Counted from the stretch's first letter, positions 33,998-46,931 are shown. The stretch is DNA of 64,000 nt from Rhizophagus irregularis (GCF_026210795.1 NC_089436.1:3162001-3226000), one strand, 5' to 3'. Notes: a model not told the origin generated them from the letters alone. Made by a program: numbers and translations.

Positions 33998-34149
33998 GAA
34001 ATGAAAATGAAAGAATAATGGATGAAAGAGAGGGAGGGGGATTAACGAGAGAGAGATGAATGTAAATTTTCAAACATATTGTACTGTACAATGTAAGGGA
34101 TTAACATTGTTTTGAATGGGGACCCTTTGCGTGTATTATAAGACGCTTT

Positions 34150-35224
34150 CCATTTAAATTTTTCATAAGACTGTGGTCCCATTCTAAAAACTTCTGTTCC
34201 AGATTTGTAATCATTAAATTTGGGTTTCTATTATACAGAATATGCTCATAGTAGCATGAAATTTTTCTTTATTTTTAACGATCAAATCAAGATTACATTG
34301 ACTTTCGATATCTGTCTTTCTTTTTTAGATTAGTCAAATATTTTTATCACAATCTTTTTTTTTTTCATCAATTCAAAACTTTTTTTTACTAGATTAAAAA
34401 TAAGAAAATGATTTCCTTTTTAAGATTAATGACTTTTTTAAGAATGAAAAAAATGAAAAATCAATTGTAAATAGTGATCTGCAAATTCGAATACATCATT
34501 TTTTTTCATTTTGATTCTATTTTTTTTTTTTTAATTAAAAAAGTCAAATTATTTTATGAAGTAAATCAAAAATGAAAGTCATTTTCCTTTTTTAAATTTT
34601 ATGAATTTTTCGATAAAAAGTTTGGATATAGAGATAAAATAAAAATAAATAAAATAAAAACTTAAATCAAAAATGAAAAGCCATTTCCCTTTTTTATTTT
34701 TATTATTTTTTTAGCGAAAAAAAGTGCCTGAGATAAATCAAAAAAGGAAAGCCATTTCCTATTTTATTTTTATAAATTTTTTCTTGATTTTTTTTTTTTC
34801 AACGAAAAAAAAATGTTTTTTACGTTTTCACAATTTTCATTTCAGATATGATTGTCAATGATCTAAATCAAATGCATTGATCATTTTTTGATCATCGGCA
34901 AAAAAAATCTATCGAATTATTTACAAATGGATCATGATTATCCTAAAAAATTTCAGATATAAATTCTAATCAAACTGACCACTTAATGATGATGTGACGA
35001 TTGCAATGGATTTCTGCAACAGATAAGAACTTTTTCAAAAATACTAATATGGAAAATTAACCAAGTTGGTTCGAACTCACTATAAAGACAAAGTTATTGA
35101 TGCAATAAAAATCTCTCAATTTCGGATAATTGAAAAAAAATCATAATTTTAATAAAATTCATTTGTTACATAAGCAACTACATCGCAACTGTATTGTCTA
35201 AAATTAAACAATTTCAGCATCTGA
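34150..35224. other. AT-rich spacer
   Basis: No genes. A-rich and T-rich homopolymer runs and repeated AAATCAAAAATGAAA words around 34560-34760 only. Confidence 0.4.
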
Positions 35225-35927
35225 AATATGAATAATAGAATAATCCTTTTAATATAGTAATGGCGAGAGAAAATGGTTTTGATATTTTGAATGATAAGCC
35301 TCAAATCGTTCGAAGGTGTTTTGATATCACAATATTTTCATATTGTTTTTTGATATAAATAAACGATGTCATATGATAATCATATTTTCATTTGAATTGT
35401 TTGATTTATTTATGTCGCACGAGTTACCGATTTTTCGATTGAAATTATATTATAACGCCAAAAAAAAAAAATTATGGATAAAAACGGATTAAGAAAAAAT
35501 TTATAAATAAAAATAAACAATTGTAACCAATCAGAAAAAAGATAGATTTGTTTTTTTTTTTGCCAATGAATTCAACTAAGCCGATAAAAAATTGACTAAA
35601 CTGATAAAGGATAATCATTCTCAATCAATAATCTGATTTTGGTTAGTGATCATCCTTTTAATCTTGTTGTTTTAACTTTAAAGTTATTTTTAACTCAAAT
35701 AGACTTAACTTTTTCAGAAAAGACAATTAAATTAAAATTTGCCGTTTTCTAATTATAGTTTTGAATGAAAAAACGTTATTTGAAACAAATCAGGGAATTT
35801 ATTTTACTGGAATTTGAATTCCGTCTGTCGTCATTTGGGTGATCATCATAAGTATTTTCGTAAAATCATAAGTTTTGTTATTTTTTCAAATGTTATAAAT
35901 ATTACCCCAATTTCTTCGTTTTAAATT

Positions 35928-36134
35928 TCATTCATATTTCTTTTCAGTATTATTTTTACTAAATAAAAAAAAAAACACAAACCTTTAAGAAAAACCATAC
36001 ATATTTCTTTTCAGTGTTATTTCTTCTATATAAAAAAAAAACCACAAATCTTTAATAAAAACCATTCATATTTCTTTTCAGTGTTATTTCTTCTATATAA
36101 AAAAAAAACCACAAATCTTTTTAATAAAAACAAG
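35928..36134 (+). promoter_or_regulatory. three tandem promoter/leader repeats of about 65 bp
   Basis: Each unit reads ATTTCTTTTCAGTGTTATTT followed by CTATATAAAAAAAA, then CCACAAATCTTTAATAAAAA. Every unit holds both a TATA-like TATATAAA and a TTTTCAG that resembles a 3' splice site, so each could work as a promoter or as an alternative acceptor of a 5'-UTR intron. The same three-unit array precedes the second copy (61660-61865). Confidence 0.6.
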
Positions 36135-36148
36135 AAAATTCTGTAAAA

Positions 36149-37306
36149 ATGGGTAGAAATATTGTCGTAATGTGTGATGGAACATGGAATAATCCAAATT
36201 CCCAAACAAACGTTTTTACATTATATAAAGAATTAATTGAGAGAGATTATGAACAACATATTTTGTATATAGACGGAATTGGAATTGGTGAATTGGCCTG
36301 GAATTTTATCGTTGATGGAGCTATGGCTCTAAGTCTTGATAATAAAATCAAAGAAGGTTACAGATTTATAGTTGATCATTATCATCCTGATGATGATATA
36401 TGGCTTTTTGGTTTTAGTCGTGGCGCTTATACTGCGAGATGTATTGCTGGAATGTTAAGAAATTGTGGAATATTAAATCGAGAAATCAACCCTGATCAAA
36501 TTGACAAAAGTGTTGATCTCGCTTATGGTTTTTATCGTGATAGAGATTTAGCTAAGCACCCGGAAGCAAAAGCTTCTGAAGAATTTAAAAAATCTTTCAG
36601 TTATCCTGATTCTAAAAAACCAATTATAAAATTCCTTGGATTATGGGATACTGTTGGCGCTCATGGTTTACCCGGTTATGTAATTGGTGATGGTTTTAAA
36701 TATTTGGAATTCTATGATCAAACTGTACCTAGTATAGTTAAAAATGCTTGTCAAGCTTTAGCTACTCATGAAAACAATGCTTTCTTTGGACCTTGTCGTA
36801 TACTTCCGAACAAATCTGGTACTATCGTAAAAGAAACTTGGTTTCCGGGTGTACATAGTGAAATTGGTGGTGGAGCTTTTTTATCATTTAAAGGTAATGA
36901 AAGAATAACTAATGCAACTCTTTTGTGGATGATAGAAAATATCGTAGAAGTTGGCGGTTTATTAATGCATGATGATATCGAGACTTATCGTAATCGTTTC
37001 TCTCCTGATATTGGACCTTCTTGGAACCTTATGAATTATATATTTGATCATATCAGTTCTATTTTTCCAGCCATATTGGTTAAAGATAGAACTATTCCAT
37101 TAGAATTAGATTCTAGTCAAAAATTTTTAAGAAAAGATCTTCTTTATAGGGATGGTGATTGGTTGCTTCCATTTGGTGTTAGGTCATATATGTATACTCA
37201 ATATTTTTCGAAAACATATGAAAACCTTCGTAAAGATATGGAAACGAAGGGAATTAAACTATATGACAATAAAAGATACGATATGGATATAAGTAAAAAA
37301 GCATAA
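36149..37306 (+). CDS. DUF2235 alpha/beta-hydrolase (Tle1-like fold), 385 aa
   Basis: Single exon, ATG at 36149. The N-terminus (IVVMCDGTWNNP) and the nucleophile elbow GFSRGAYTAR (Ser90) are classic for DUF2235, the fold shared with bacterial T6SS phospholipase effectors of the Tle1 type. Probable catalytic partners are Asp167 in LGLWDTVGAHG and His236 in FPGVHSEIGGG; all three are present. The likely reaction is ester hydrolysis, possibly of phospholipid, but the substrate is unknown for fungal members. No signal peptide or membrane segment. Relative to the second copy it stops five codons early: a TAA replaces CAA, and EDTRP then a second stop follow in frame. It also lacks two codons near residue 224. 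Both genes keep the catalytic residues, so both may be active. Confidence 0.9.
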   Translation: MGRNIVVMCDGTWNNPNSQTNVFTLYKELIERDYEQHILYIDGIGIGELAWNFIVDGAMALSLDNKIKEGYRFIVDHYHPDDDIWLFGFSRGAYTARCIAGMLRNCGILNREINPDQIDKSVDLAYGFYRDRDLAKHPEAKASEEFKKSFSYPDSKKPIIKFLGLWDTVGAHGLPGYVIGDGFKYLEFYDQTVPSIVKNACQALATHENNAFFGPCRILPNKSGTIVKETWFPGVHSEIGGGAFLSFKGNERITNATLLWMIENIVEVGGLLMHDDIETYRNRFSPDIGPSWNLMNYIFDHISSIFPAILVKDRTIPLELDSSQKFLRKDLLYRDGDWLLPFGVRSYMYTQYFSKTYENLRKDMETKGIKLYDNKRYDMDISKKA

Positions 37307-37650
37307 GAGGATACTCGTCCATAATCAAGGAGGATATGATTTATTGAACAATTTCATTTAGTTTCAAGTAAATAATTAGATAGATAATGTCACTTTCGAA
37401 CATTTAATATATAGTTTTTTTTTTAGAGACACTACAAGAACTAATAATATTTCATTTAAATAACATTTTCACGATCATTTTTTTTTTAAAAAAAAATTTT
37501 GTTGTTCACAATTTATAGACAAAGTAAAATAAAATTATTCTTTTAAAAAAATATATTTTAATTATTTTTTTTTATGTGTATTTGTGTATAAAGTAATTAT
37601 ATACTACTACAAGTTAAACCATGATTATTTATAATTGTTTTAAAACAAAG

Positions 37651-38314
37651 GTAAAAAAGAAATCTAATGTAAATTTGGTGTTGCATTTTAACACGTTAAC
37701 ATCGTTTGAATTATTATTAACGGAAGATATGAAAATTGGCATATAAAATAGTTTTGTAATAATTAATTTACTGTACTTTAAAATTATTTCGAAATATTTT
37801 CATATTTAGGTTAATGTTGAAAAATAATTTTTATTTTAAGACGTTCGTAGACCTGAGAAAAATTAATTTCTTTCGCTATTGCTAGGCAAAAAAAACTAAC
37901 GATTAACAGGTGACACTTTATAGAAATTTTTGGTCATTCGTATTACATACCTGGAAAATAATGATTTAATAAGTTAAGTAAAAATCAAGTCATATGACAA
38001 TTTCAGTAACCGTTGTCGATAAAAATTCGTAATCTTAGCCATGAATTAGCAATAACGTTTTATTACTCGTTAATTAGCAAATTTTATTTTTCACGAAAAT
38101 TATACAAATATTTATACTTTTAACATCATGTTTTAGAGCTTTCAGCCGAGTTTAGTATGACATCAACTTGTTTATTATGAAAAAAGATAAGACCGAATTT
38201 ATGGTAAAATCGTAGGGAAATTTCCGCATGTTTACAGTTTAGATTTTAAATGTTTTTTTTAAAAAAGGAATAATCTGGTGCTCGTGATTTTTTTGAATCA
38301 TAGTTTCATAAATA

Positions 38315-38346
<32 letters not shown>

Positions 38347-38601
38347 CACTCGCGTAAACGCGAAACTTCTTAATTAAAATCGTAAAAAGCGCACCATTCA
38401 CAAAATTAATTTAAAAAAGAATCACATTGAAGTTGCCAATGTCAAGCACTGACACCCTCTCCATACCGGGCGCTTCGGCCTACCGCTCGGTCAACACACG
38501 ACCACCTCTAAATACTACACAACTACGAAAAACTATTTATCCATATTGTCTATTTACACTATTTACACTATGAAATGTCTATATAAAAGAAACTACTTTT
38601 T
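37651..38601. other. spacer with (TA)n microsatellite
   Basis: No gene seen. A perfect TA run lies at about 38317-38338. A GC-rich block at 38450-38500 (CCGGGCGCTTCGGCCTACCG) is probably the 3' end of the retroelement relic to its right. Confidence 0.4.
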
Positions 38602-39230
38602 TTAAACTAATCTACGTCTACCTCCTCTACCTTTTCCTCGACTACCGGGTTTCCCTCCTCTTTTGTTGCTTGATTCCGTACTTACCACCACTTCTCCTTC
38701 TTTATCTTCATCACTATCACTATCTATACCTTCTTCCTCCTTTACCCGATCACCTTGTTTCGCCAATGAGCGTTTTCGTTGCGCGTCTTTTATTATTTCC
38801 TGGTACTGATTTTTGTAAAACTTCGCCCACTCAGCTAACTCTTCCTTAGTATGAGTCTTATTAACCAGCCTACTACTACATGATTCATTTATCGACTCAT
38901 ACTCGTGCAATTCTATCGGCGACACCTGTTTTGTACTTTTGTTGGTTTCCACTTCTGGCTCTTTTTTAATTTTAATTTCATCCAAAAGTATCTGTCTCTC
39001 ATCCACTTTTTTTTGTAAGGCGTCTCGTTTTGCTCTTTCTTTATCTATCTTCTTTTTTCCTTCTTTTAATTCCGTTACTAGCGCGGCATATCCATTTCTA
39101 CATTTTTCTATCCAACTCGCGTCTTCTTTTTCGTCTTGGGACAACTCTTTATTTATTTCAGCTCTCAATCCAAAACCACATCTACCACTTTCTCTGGTGA
39201 GGCATAATTTTTTATTGAAGTTGACGCATT
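38602..39230 (-). pseudogene. LINE ORF1-like downstream part, coiled coil with RG-rich tail
   Basis: A 188-codon frame (first ATG or TTG near 39168, open to about 39230) with a long Lys/Glu-rich predicted coiled coil, an acidic stretch (EEEGIDSDSDEDKEGE) and a basic Gly/Arg tail (GKPGSRGKGRGGRRR). It follows the RRM-like ORF on the same strand after a frameshifted gap, so the two probably formed one protein of a retroelement. No reverse transcriptase follows. Confidence 0.5.
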
Positions 39231-39307
39231 ATTTTGTGGCACTTCATCCAATAAATTTTACCTATATTTATTTAAGACGTCAACCACCTCTTCTGTACTT
39301 ACATTGT

Positions 39308-39967
39308 CTATAATTGCTGGTGTGACCACGCTTGTTTTTCTTTAATTGCAAATTTCCCTTTTCCATTATCCTTCGGCGTAGTGCTGACCAAATCATAACA
39401 TGAGTCCCTCTTTGAGACTTCTTCTGATAGATTGCCCAAACCCTTACCATGAATAATCCAAGTGTCATCTGCACCTTTGTCCAAAGCCCTAGCTGCATCC
39501 AACTGTTCTTTATTTTTAAAGTATGCAAGGAATACCAAATTTTTCCCAAAACGCGCCATTTTGCCATACTCAAAAGAGTAATTTTTTCTAGCCACGTCTT
39601 GATAATAACTCGAACGAATTATTTTGTACGCCTTCCACTTACATTTTTCTTTTATAGATTTAACTGTACTTTGTCCTGGGAACCAGCGAACTTGCATCGT
39701 ATTTTGTGTTTTCTCACTTCTTCCAATTAAGAGTTGTACCTTCCAAGTCTCTTTTACAAAATCATCTTCATTTTCATCGAACAGGGAAATTTCAGCCCTT
39801 ACCGATTGGTATTTGTAATGCTTTTTTATCCTTATTCTATGTACATTTCCTAAATTTTTGATGGCTGAAATAACTTCACTTTCACTATACCGCGCTGGAA
39901 TATCATATAAATAATTATATATAAGATGGTGAACTGAGTGGTAGTACATGCAAGAATTAACGTACAT
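39308..39967 (-). pseudogene. LINE ORF1-like RRM protein fragment, 219 codons
   Basis: An RRM-like start (YLYDIPARYSESEVISAIKN), a beta strand SVRAEISLFDEN and the VRWFPGQ motif typical of ORF1 proteins of LINE-like elements repeated in Rhizophagus genomes. It ends at a stop at 39308 while another frame continues, consistent with a frameshift before the coiled-coil part at 39230-38602. RNA binding and retrotransposition are family inference. No endonuclease/RT ORF is present, so this copy is incomplete. Confidence 0.6.
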
Positions 39968-42247
39968 GATCTATATTTTATTTCCAACTAATAAAAATTT
40001 TTGGTTTTTATTTAATAAATCAAGTTTATTTGTACATACTCTGCGAAATTAAATACGTATTATAAACAATTTTACTTCATTGGATCAATTTTTTTTGAAA
40101 TTTGATGGTACAATACTATAGAAATGAAATCTTTTATCACGTGTTTTATAATACCAATCGATGTAATTATCGAGAATATTGAGTTTTATTATATTATGTT
40201 TTAAATAGTATCTACTCCAATTAGAACAGAAATTTTTAAATTACAAAAGTTATTACGCCAACTATCGAGCTTTCACGATATTGTTTGTGTTTAATATTTA
40301 TGTTTTTTGACCTAATATCATCTTTTTCATTATAGCTAGTAGAGATCATCATCGATCATCGAGATACTTTATCACGTATCGTGATTGCGAAATTTATAAG
40401 TATTTAGTATTCTTTTTAAATTTGTATTGTTCAACGCTTAAATTATTACACATTTAATCTATCATTTTTTGATTATATAAAAAGATGTTTTGTATAGTGT
40501 ATAGACACCTATGTATGTAGTGTATAGTGATGTGCAGATTTTGTGATTGTACGACATGACAAACATATTTTTTGTACGTATGTATACTAACCATATGTAT
40601 AAATGTATCCAGTGGTGCAGCATATGTTTACGACCAGTCGCACTGTATCACAGGGCCGGCGTTACGGCATTATTCACGAACACGTGAAAGCGAACAAGGG
40701 GTGACAAATAAGAATTTGCATACTCAAAAAAAAAATATAAACAGCGCAAAATCTGGTGGGATGTGATGGTCGAAGTGTAGGACAGTTACTGCGGCTGCGC
40801 CTTATCATTTACGTACTGTACGTTTTGATGATTTAATTAATAATATTTATTTGCCAATGTATGTACGTACAGTATACTCAGTGCAACCATATGTACCTAG
40901 CCATACACTACACACAAGTCACAAGGGTCACTGTACATGACATGTTCCTAATTGCCCCTTTTTTTGCAAGAATCTTATTTCAGATACGTGAGACTGATGA
41001 AAGTGATTGAACAAAATGTATAGATAATCCTAAATTTTTGATTTTTTCAAAAATAGATTTCGGTGAAATAAAAAGTCTTTCGGGAAAAGTGGTATTTAGC
41101 GAGATGGTATTTAAGTAAAATATTCTTTCTAAGGACATAATGACATATTATTGTATAACGATCGACACACTATTTTTTTTTTTTTTGGATTCCTTTGATG
41201 TCGTTATATTAACTACAATTAGAAAAAAATTGCTAATGGTCCGAAGAGTGTCGTTATAACCGACGGGAGGCACTTGTACTGTTTTTCATATTTATCATTT
41301 AACAATAAATAACAAACAATTATTTACGTGGAATATTTATTCCAGTGACAATTATTGGTTACTAAACGTTTTAACCACTACAATAAAATTTAATGCTTTT
41401 TTTACAATGGAAAACAATAATTTATTATAATTTGTATATTATAAAATGTATAGTACATTTATAAATAAATTATTAAGAAATTTGCAAAAAGTCAGATTGA
41501 TAAAATTCACTAATTTTAGAATGAACTATAGGTTCAGGATTCGGATAAATATCCACTGTAAATGGGTCTGTTACATGAATCAATGAATCATTCAGTTTTA
41601 TTATTAATCTATAAAAAAATTATAAATATCTAAAATAAGTTTTCAAAAAATAAGAAAATTTTGCAAACTGAATTACTGTACATGTAAAAAAAAAAAGATA
41701 ATTAAAGTAATCATAATCATTATTTAAAAAATAAAAACGTTAGTGATTTATTTCGCTTCACTAAATATTGACAATGACGCTTAATTTAGAAAGCTACATG
41801 AAATGTAGTACTGTTGTACATATTTACATATTTATTTATTTATTTTTATGTCAAGCAGGCAAGTGCTTAAGTAATACAAATACTGTTGTGCATAATTACC
41901 GTAGTAGTAACACCAATTTTATAATTTAAAATTTCACCCCACGTGACCGGTGACATTTAAGGGGAAGTGAAAAACATAATTTTGGGAGACAAAAAAAACC
42001 AAGTCCCTCAGATAAATATAAACAGTGAAGACGCGGTGAATTGTGATGCCGGTGATGAATATTATTAGGTCACGTGGTAAAAAATTTGGTGGCGTTACTC
42101 GGTTACTGTTGTACATTTGACGATCATATGAATATTATTTGTTACAATCTAAAGACAGAATAAGAATGATTTACAAGACGACGGGCTAAACTATTTCTAA
42201 TTTCGCAAATCATTTAGCAAATTTTATTTCTTGGAAAAAAAAAAAAA
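39968..42247. other. long spacer upstream of the intact kinase-SLR gene
   Basis: No gene supported. Short frames (40572-40766 plus, 41934-42116 minus) show no domain. About 41160-41280 has a TCGTTATA-containing pair of motifs that may be an old MITE, unproven. A poly-A run ends at the ATG at 42248. Confidence 0.4.
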
Positions 42248-45200
42248 ATGTCAAAAAATGCCGAAATAAAAGATTTAAATTATTATCTTAACTGGTTGGA
42301 GAGTTCAATTGACGATGAGAATATCAAATTATATGAATATTCAAACTTCAAAAATATTCATCCAATAGGAAGAGGTTCATACGGAAATGTTTATAGTGTT
42401 AATTGTGAAGTCTACAATCGTGTTTTCGCTTTGAAATCTTTTGTTGATAGTAACAATAAACAAACTATTAGAAAAATTTTAAAAGAGGTATGTATATTAT
42501 TTTATATATTTTATACTAGTTATTATCTGAAAAGTTAAATGAAAAAAATCAAAATCATACTTTTAGTTAAAATTACACCGAAGTGTTGATTATCATGAAA
42601 ATATAATACGGTTATATGGAATCACAAACGAAGAATTCGGTAAACATTGAATAACTATTATATATTACGTAATAAAATGTTTTATTTATTAAAGTTGCTT
42701 TTTATTTAGACACGATCCAAAAATATTCTTTTGTACTGGAGTATGCAGATAGCGGTACATTAACTACGTATTTAAAAGAGCATTTTAATGAACTTGATTG
42801 GACGGACAAATATAAATTAGCGTCTCAGCTGGCTAGCGCTATAGATTTCTTACATAGGGGAAATATTATTCATCGTGATTTGGTAATATATATTCATTTT
42901 TTATTTAATTTTAATTTGTTTACTGTGATAGATTTTAATTCGTTTTTTTTATGTAATAAAGCATGGAAAGAATATACTTATACATCAGAAAAATATTAAA
43001 TTAGCAGACTTTGGTTTATCAAAAAAAATTTCTGAAGCATCAAGTAATACTTCAGTACTTGGCGTAATACCTTATGTGGACCCAAAAAGTTTTGATGATA
43101 AAGAAAAATATAAATTAAATAAAAAATCTGATGTATATAGTGTTGGAGTTTTATTATGGCAAATTTCAAGTGGACATATACCTTTCCATGAAGATGATTA
43201 TGGTCCAAGATTAATGTTATCAATATTAAATGGTAGAAGAGAAAAAATTATTGACGGAACTCCTGTTAAATATAGTAACTTATATACAGGTAAATAATCA
43301 ATCAAATTTTTATATTGTATTTTTATATATAGCATTTAATTTTTTTTTTTTAAATTGCTTAGAATGTTGGAGAGATGAACCGAATAAACGTCCAAATATA
43401 CAGGAAATTACTTCAACTCTTAAATCAATAAACTCTCTTATTGAAATAGATGCGATAATTGACCACATTGATCGAAAAAAAGAAACCCATTCAACGGAAG
43501 TTGAAATAGATCCGGAATTAAGCAAAAAAACTATAGATTTGAATAATGAAATGCAAATAATACCAAATGATGGACTAAATATATCATCCGATTCAAACAA
43601 GGAAATCAGAGGTTCAACTAATGAAATAATATCAAAAGGTGAATCAAACAATATAATGAAATATGAAAATAGAATGACTCCGAGTGAAAGTCCATCAAAT
43701 GCAAGTACATCAGAACAAGTAAATCAAGTAACAAAAACATCATACGATTTTATTGAATTTCTTAATTTAGATAAGATAATTGCATATGTTATTGAGAAAC
43801 ATGATAAAGGTGCTACGTTTGATCAAGCTCAACAATTAATAAGTGAACATATATTGCAGATAAATCAAGCTACAGATAAACTTATAAAATGGTTATTAAA
43901 AAATCAAGATAAAACGCAACATATTTGGTTTCTTGGATTATTTTATTATTATAATATTGGTGTAGAAGAAAATGTCGTTAAAGCATTTGAATTGTTTTCA
44001 AAAGCAGCAGATGATAATTATCCAATTGCTCAAGTATATCTTGCTAAATGTTATTATGATGGATATGGGACTAAATTTAATTTAAGCTTGGCATTTTATT
44101 GGTATCAAAAATCTGCTGAAAATGGGAGTGTTGTTGGGCAATTTTATTTAGGAAATTTTTATGAATTTGGTATTGCAATTGTAGAAAATGAAAATAAATC
44201 ATTTTGTTGGTATGATACAGCAGCTAAAAATGGAAATAATACCGCAAAGCTTTATCTTGCACATTGTTATAGATTAGGAAAAGGAGTTGAAAAAGATGAA
44301 GTTATAGCATTTAAATATTATAAAAGCTTAGCTAAACAAGAAAATGCTGATGCTCAATTACAAGTTGGCAATTGTTTTTATTATGGAATTGGAACAAAAA
44401 TAGATAAGATACAAGCCAAATGTTGGTATGAAAAAGCGACAAATAATGGAAATATTATAGCAAAAAATATTCTTAAAAAATATTATAAGGTAAAAGTGAG
44501 GGTTGAAATAGACAAATCTAAAAAAATTAAATTTTATAAAATATTATTTCATAAAAGTTTGAGTCAACTTGGATTTTATTGTGTTGGAAAATTATTATTA
44601 AAAACAAATTATGAAAAATCATTCCATTATTTTCAAAAAGCAGCAGAAAATGGATGTAAATTTGCACAGTTTAATTTAGGTGGATGCTATCAATTAGGAG
44701 ATGGTGTAAGAAAAGATTTAAGAAAGTCTTTTGAATTATATAAGAAATCTGCTGAACAAGGATATATAAATGCACAATCTCAACTTATCTATTGTTATGG
44801 TTATGGATTTGGAACTGGAATAGATAGTATAAAAGCATTTGAATTAGCAAAGATAATAGCTGAAAAAGGATATAATGATGCACAATATTTATTAGGAGAA
44901 TATTACGTATATGGAAAAGGGGTAGATAAAGATGAAAAAAAGGCATTTGAATTATTTAATGAACTGGCTAAAGATACTAAATATTTTGTATCCGGTAAAA
45001 AAGAAATTAAAATTAATAAGCAAAGGGAATTTGAATATTCAAAAATATTTGCTAAGAATATAAATATACACTTAAAATACGTACTTGGAAATTGTTACAA
45101 TAAAGGAGTTGGAACTGAAGTAAATAAAACAAAAGCATTTGAATTATATAAAATGGCAGCTGAAGAAGGAAGTAGTTTTGCACAGAATAGTTTAGGACTC

Positions 45201-46931
45201 TTATATGAATATGGGGAAGGAACAGAAATGAATTTAAAAATCGCTTTTTACTGGTATAATAAAGCAGCAGAAAATGGAAATAAATTAGCACAATATAATT
45301 TAGGCGTTTTTTATGAAAATGGAAGAGGTGTTGAAAAAAATGACGCCAAAGCATTTGAATATTATCAAAAATCAGCTGATCAAGGATATTTAAATGCTCT
45401 ACCTCGACTTGGATACTGTTATGAATATGGTGAAGGAACTGATAAGAAGTTGGAAAAAGCTTTTTATTGGTATAATACAGCATCGAAAGATGGAAATAAG
45501 GTAGCACAATATAATTTAGGCAATTGTTATAAAAATGGAAGAGGTGTTGAAAAAAATGAAGCCAAAGCATTTGAATATTATCAAAAATCAGCTGATCAAG
45601 AATATTTAGATGCTCTGCTTCAACTTGGATACTGTTATGAATTTGGTCAAGGAACTGAAAAGAATTTGAAAAGAGCTTTTTATTGGTATAATAAAGCAGC
45701 AAAAGATGGAAATAAGATAGCACAATATAATTTAGGCAATTGTTATAAAAATGGAAGAGGCGTTGAAAAAAATGAAGCTAAAGCATTTGAATATTATAAA
45801 GAATCAGCTGATCAAGAATATTTAAATGCTCTGCTACAACTTGGATACTGTTATGAATATGGTAAAGGAACTGAAAAGAATTTGGAAAAAGCTTTTGATT
45901 GGTATAATAAGGCAGCAAGAAATGGAAATAAGACAGCACAATATAATTTAGGCAATTGTTATAAAAATGGAAGAGGTGTCGAAAAAAATGAAGCCAAAGC
46001 ATTTGAATATTATAAAGAATCAGCTGATCAGGGATATTTAAATGCTCAGCTTCGACTTGGAAATTGTTATAAAAAAGGAGTTGGTACTGAAGTTGATAAA
46101 ACAAAAGCATTTGAATTATATAAATTAGCAGCTGAAAAGGGAAATGGTTTTGCACAAAATCGTCTTGGAAGTTTATATCAATATGGTAAAGGAACTGAAA
46201 AGTGTTTAGAGAAAGCTTTTTATTGGTATAATAAAGCGGCAGAAAGTGGAAATAAAACAGGATTATATAACGTGGGTGAATGTTATGAATTAGGAAATGG
46301 TGTGAATAAAGATCTAATTAAAGCATTTGAATATAATAAGAAATCAGCTGAAAATGGACATATAAGTGCAAAATTTCAACTTGGATATTACCATGTAAAT
46401 GGTATTGGAACTGAAATTGATAAAGAGAAAGGATTCGAACTATATAATGAAGCAGCTGGCAGTAATATCCAAGTTGATACTATTGAAAACGATGAGGAAT
46501 TAGTGAACGATTTGGACAAAGTTAACTATTGGTACCATAAAGCTACAGAAAATGACAATGAGTTTGCATTATTCAAGTTAGGTAATTTTTATGAGTTAGG
46601 CAAGGGTATCTGTGAAAACAAGGTTAGGGCATTCGAATTTTATAAAAAATCAGCGAATCAAGGATTTATTGAAGCTCAATATAAGCTTGGATACTTTTAC
46701 GAAAATGGAATTGGTACAGATATTAATAAAGAAATGGCATTTAATACATACAAAATAGCTGCATTAGAGGGAGATGTTAATGCACAAAAAAGTCTTGCAT
46801 ATTTATATGAGCAAGGTGAAGGAACTGATAAAAATGTAGAAAATGCTATTTATTGGTATAGGAAAGCTTTAGAAAATGGATGTTCAGATGCTCAGGTAAA
46901 TTTAGATGTTCTTTTAGTCCAGAAAAAATAA
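42248..46931 (+). CDS. TKL-like kinase fused to Sel1-like repeats, 1,460 aa
   Basis: Exons 42248-42487, 42567-42639, 42710-42882, 42962-43289 and 43363-46931 (introns 70-79 nt, all GT-AG) give 4,383 nt in frame. The kinase domain (about residues 35-300) has GRGSYGNVY at 41-49, Lys63, HRDL at 159-162, Asn166 and DFG at 178-180, so it should be active. A linker rich in Ser/Asn/Glu (about 310-400) is followed by a conserved helical segment ([23 protein letters not shown]) and then about 27 Sel1-like repeats to the C-terminus. Kinase plus SLR proteins form a large lineage-specific family in these fungi; signalling or immunity-like roles are inferred, not shown. No signal peptide or membrane segment. 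It is the intact inverted paralogue of the split gene 10466-19374 and defines that element's empty site. Four 216-bp units are tandemly amplified in the SLR part. Confidence 0.9.
45288..46151 (+). repeat. four 216-bp in-frame coding repeats
   Basis: GCACAATATAATTTAGG recurs at 45288, 45504, 45720 and 45936, exactly 216 bp apart (72 codons, two SLR units). High DNA identity indicates recent unequal exchange. The paralogue at 10466-13805 lacks this expansion and has a 327-bp one instead. Confidence 0.9.

Larger units (their letters stand above)
35229..37650 (+). repeat. 2.4-kb direct duplication, copy A
   Basis: Near-identical to 60955-63405: upstream TTGAATGATAAGCC../ATCGTTCGAAGGTGTT block, promoter repeats, DUF2235 gene and about 330 bp of 3' flank. 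Copy B has small extra insertions upstream (about 60990-61040). Homology ends at ACAAAGGTAAAAA in both. Confidence 0.85.

Noticed and set aside
36149-37306. Recent horizontal transfer of a bacterial T6SS effector
   Set aside because: DUF2235 proteins are widespread in fungi, codon use matches the AT-rich host and the genes lack bacterial neighbours, so sequence alone gives no support for recent transfer.
45052-46155. Minus-strand ORFs of 125-223 codons
   Set aside because: Antisense shadows of the 216-bp coding repeats in the intact kinase-SLR gene.
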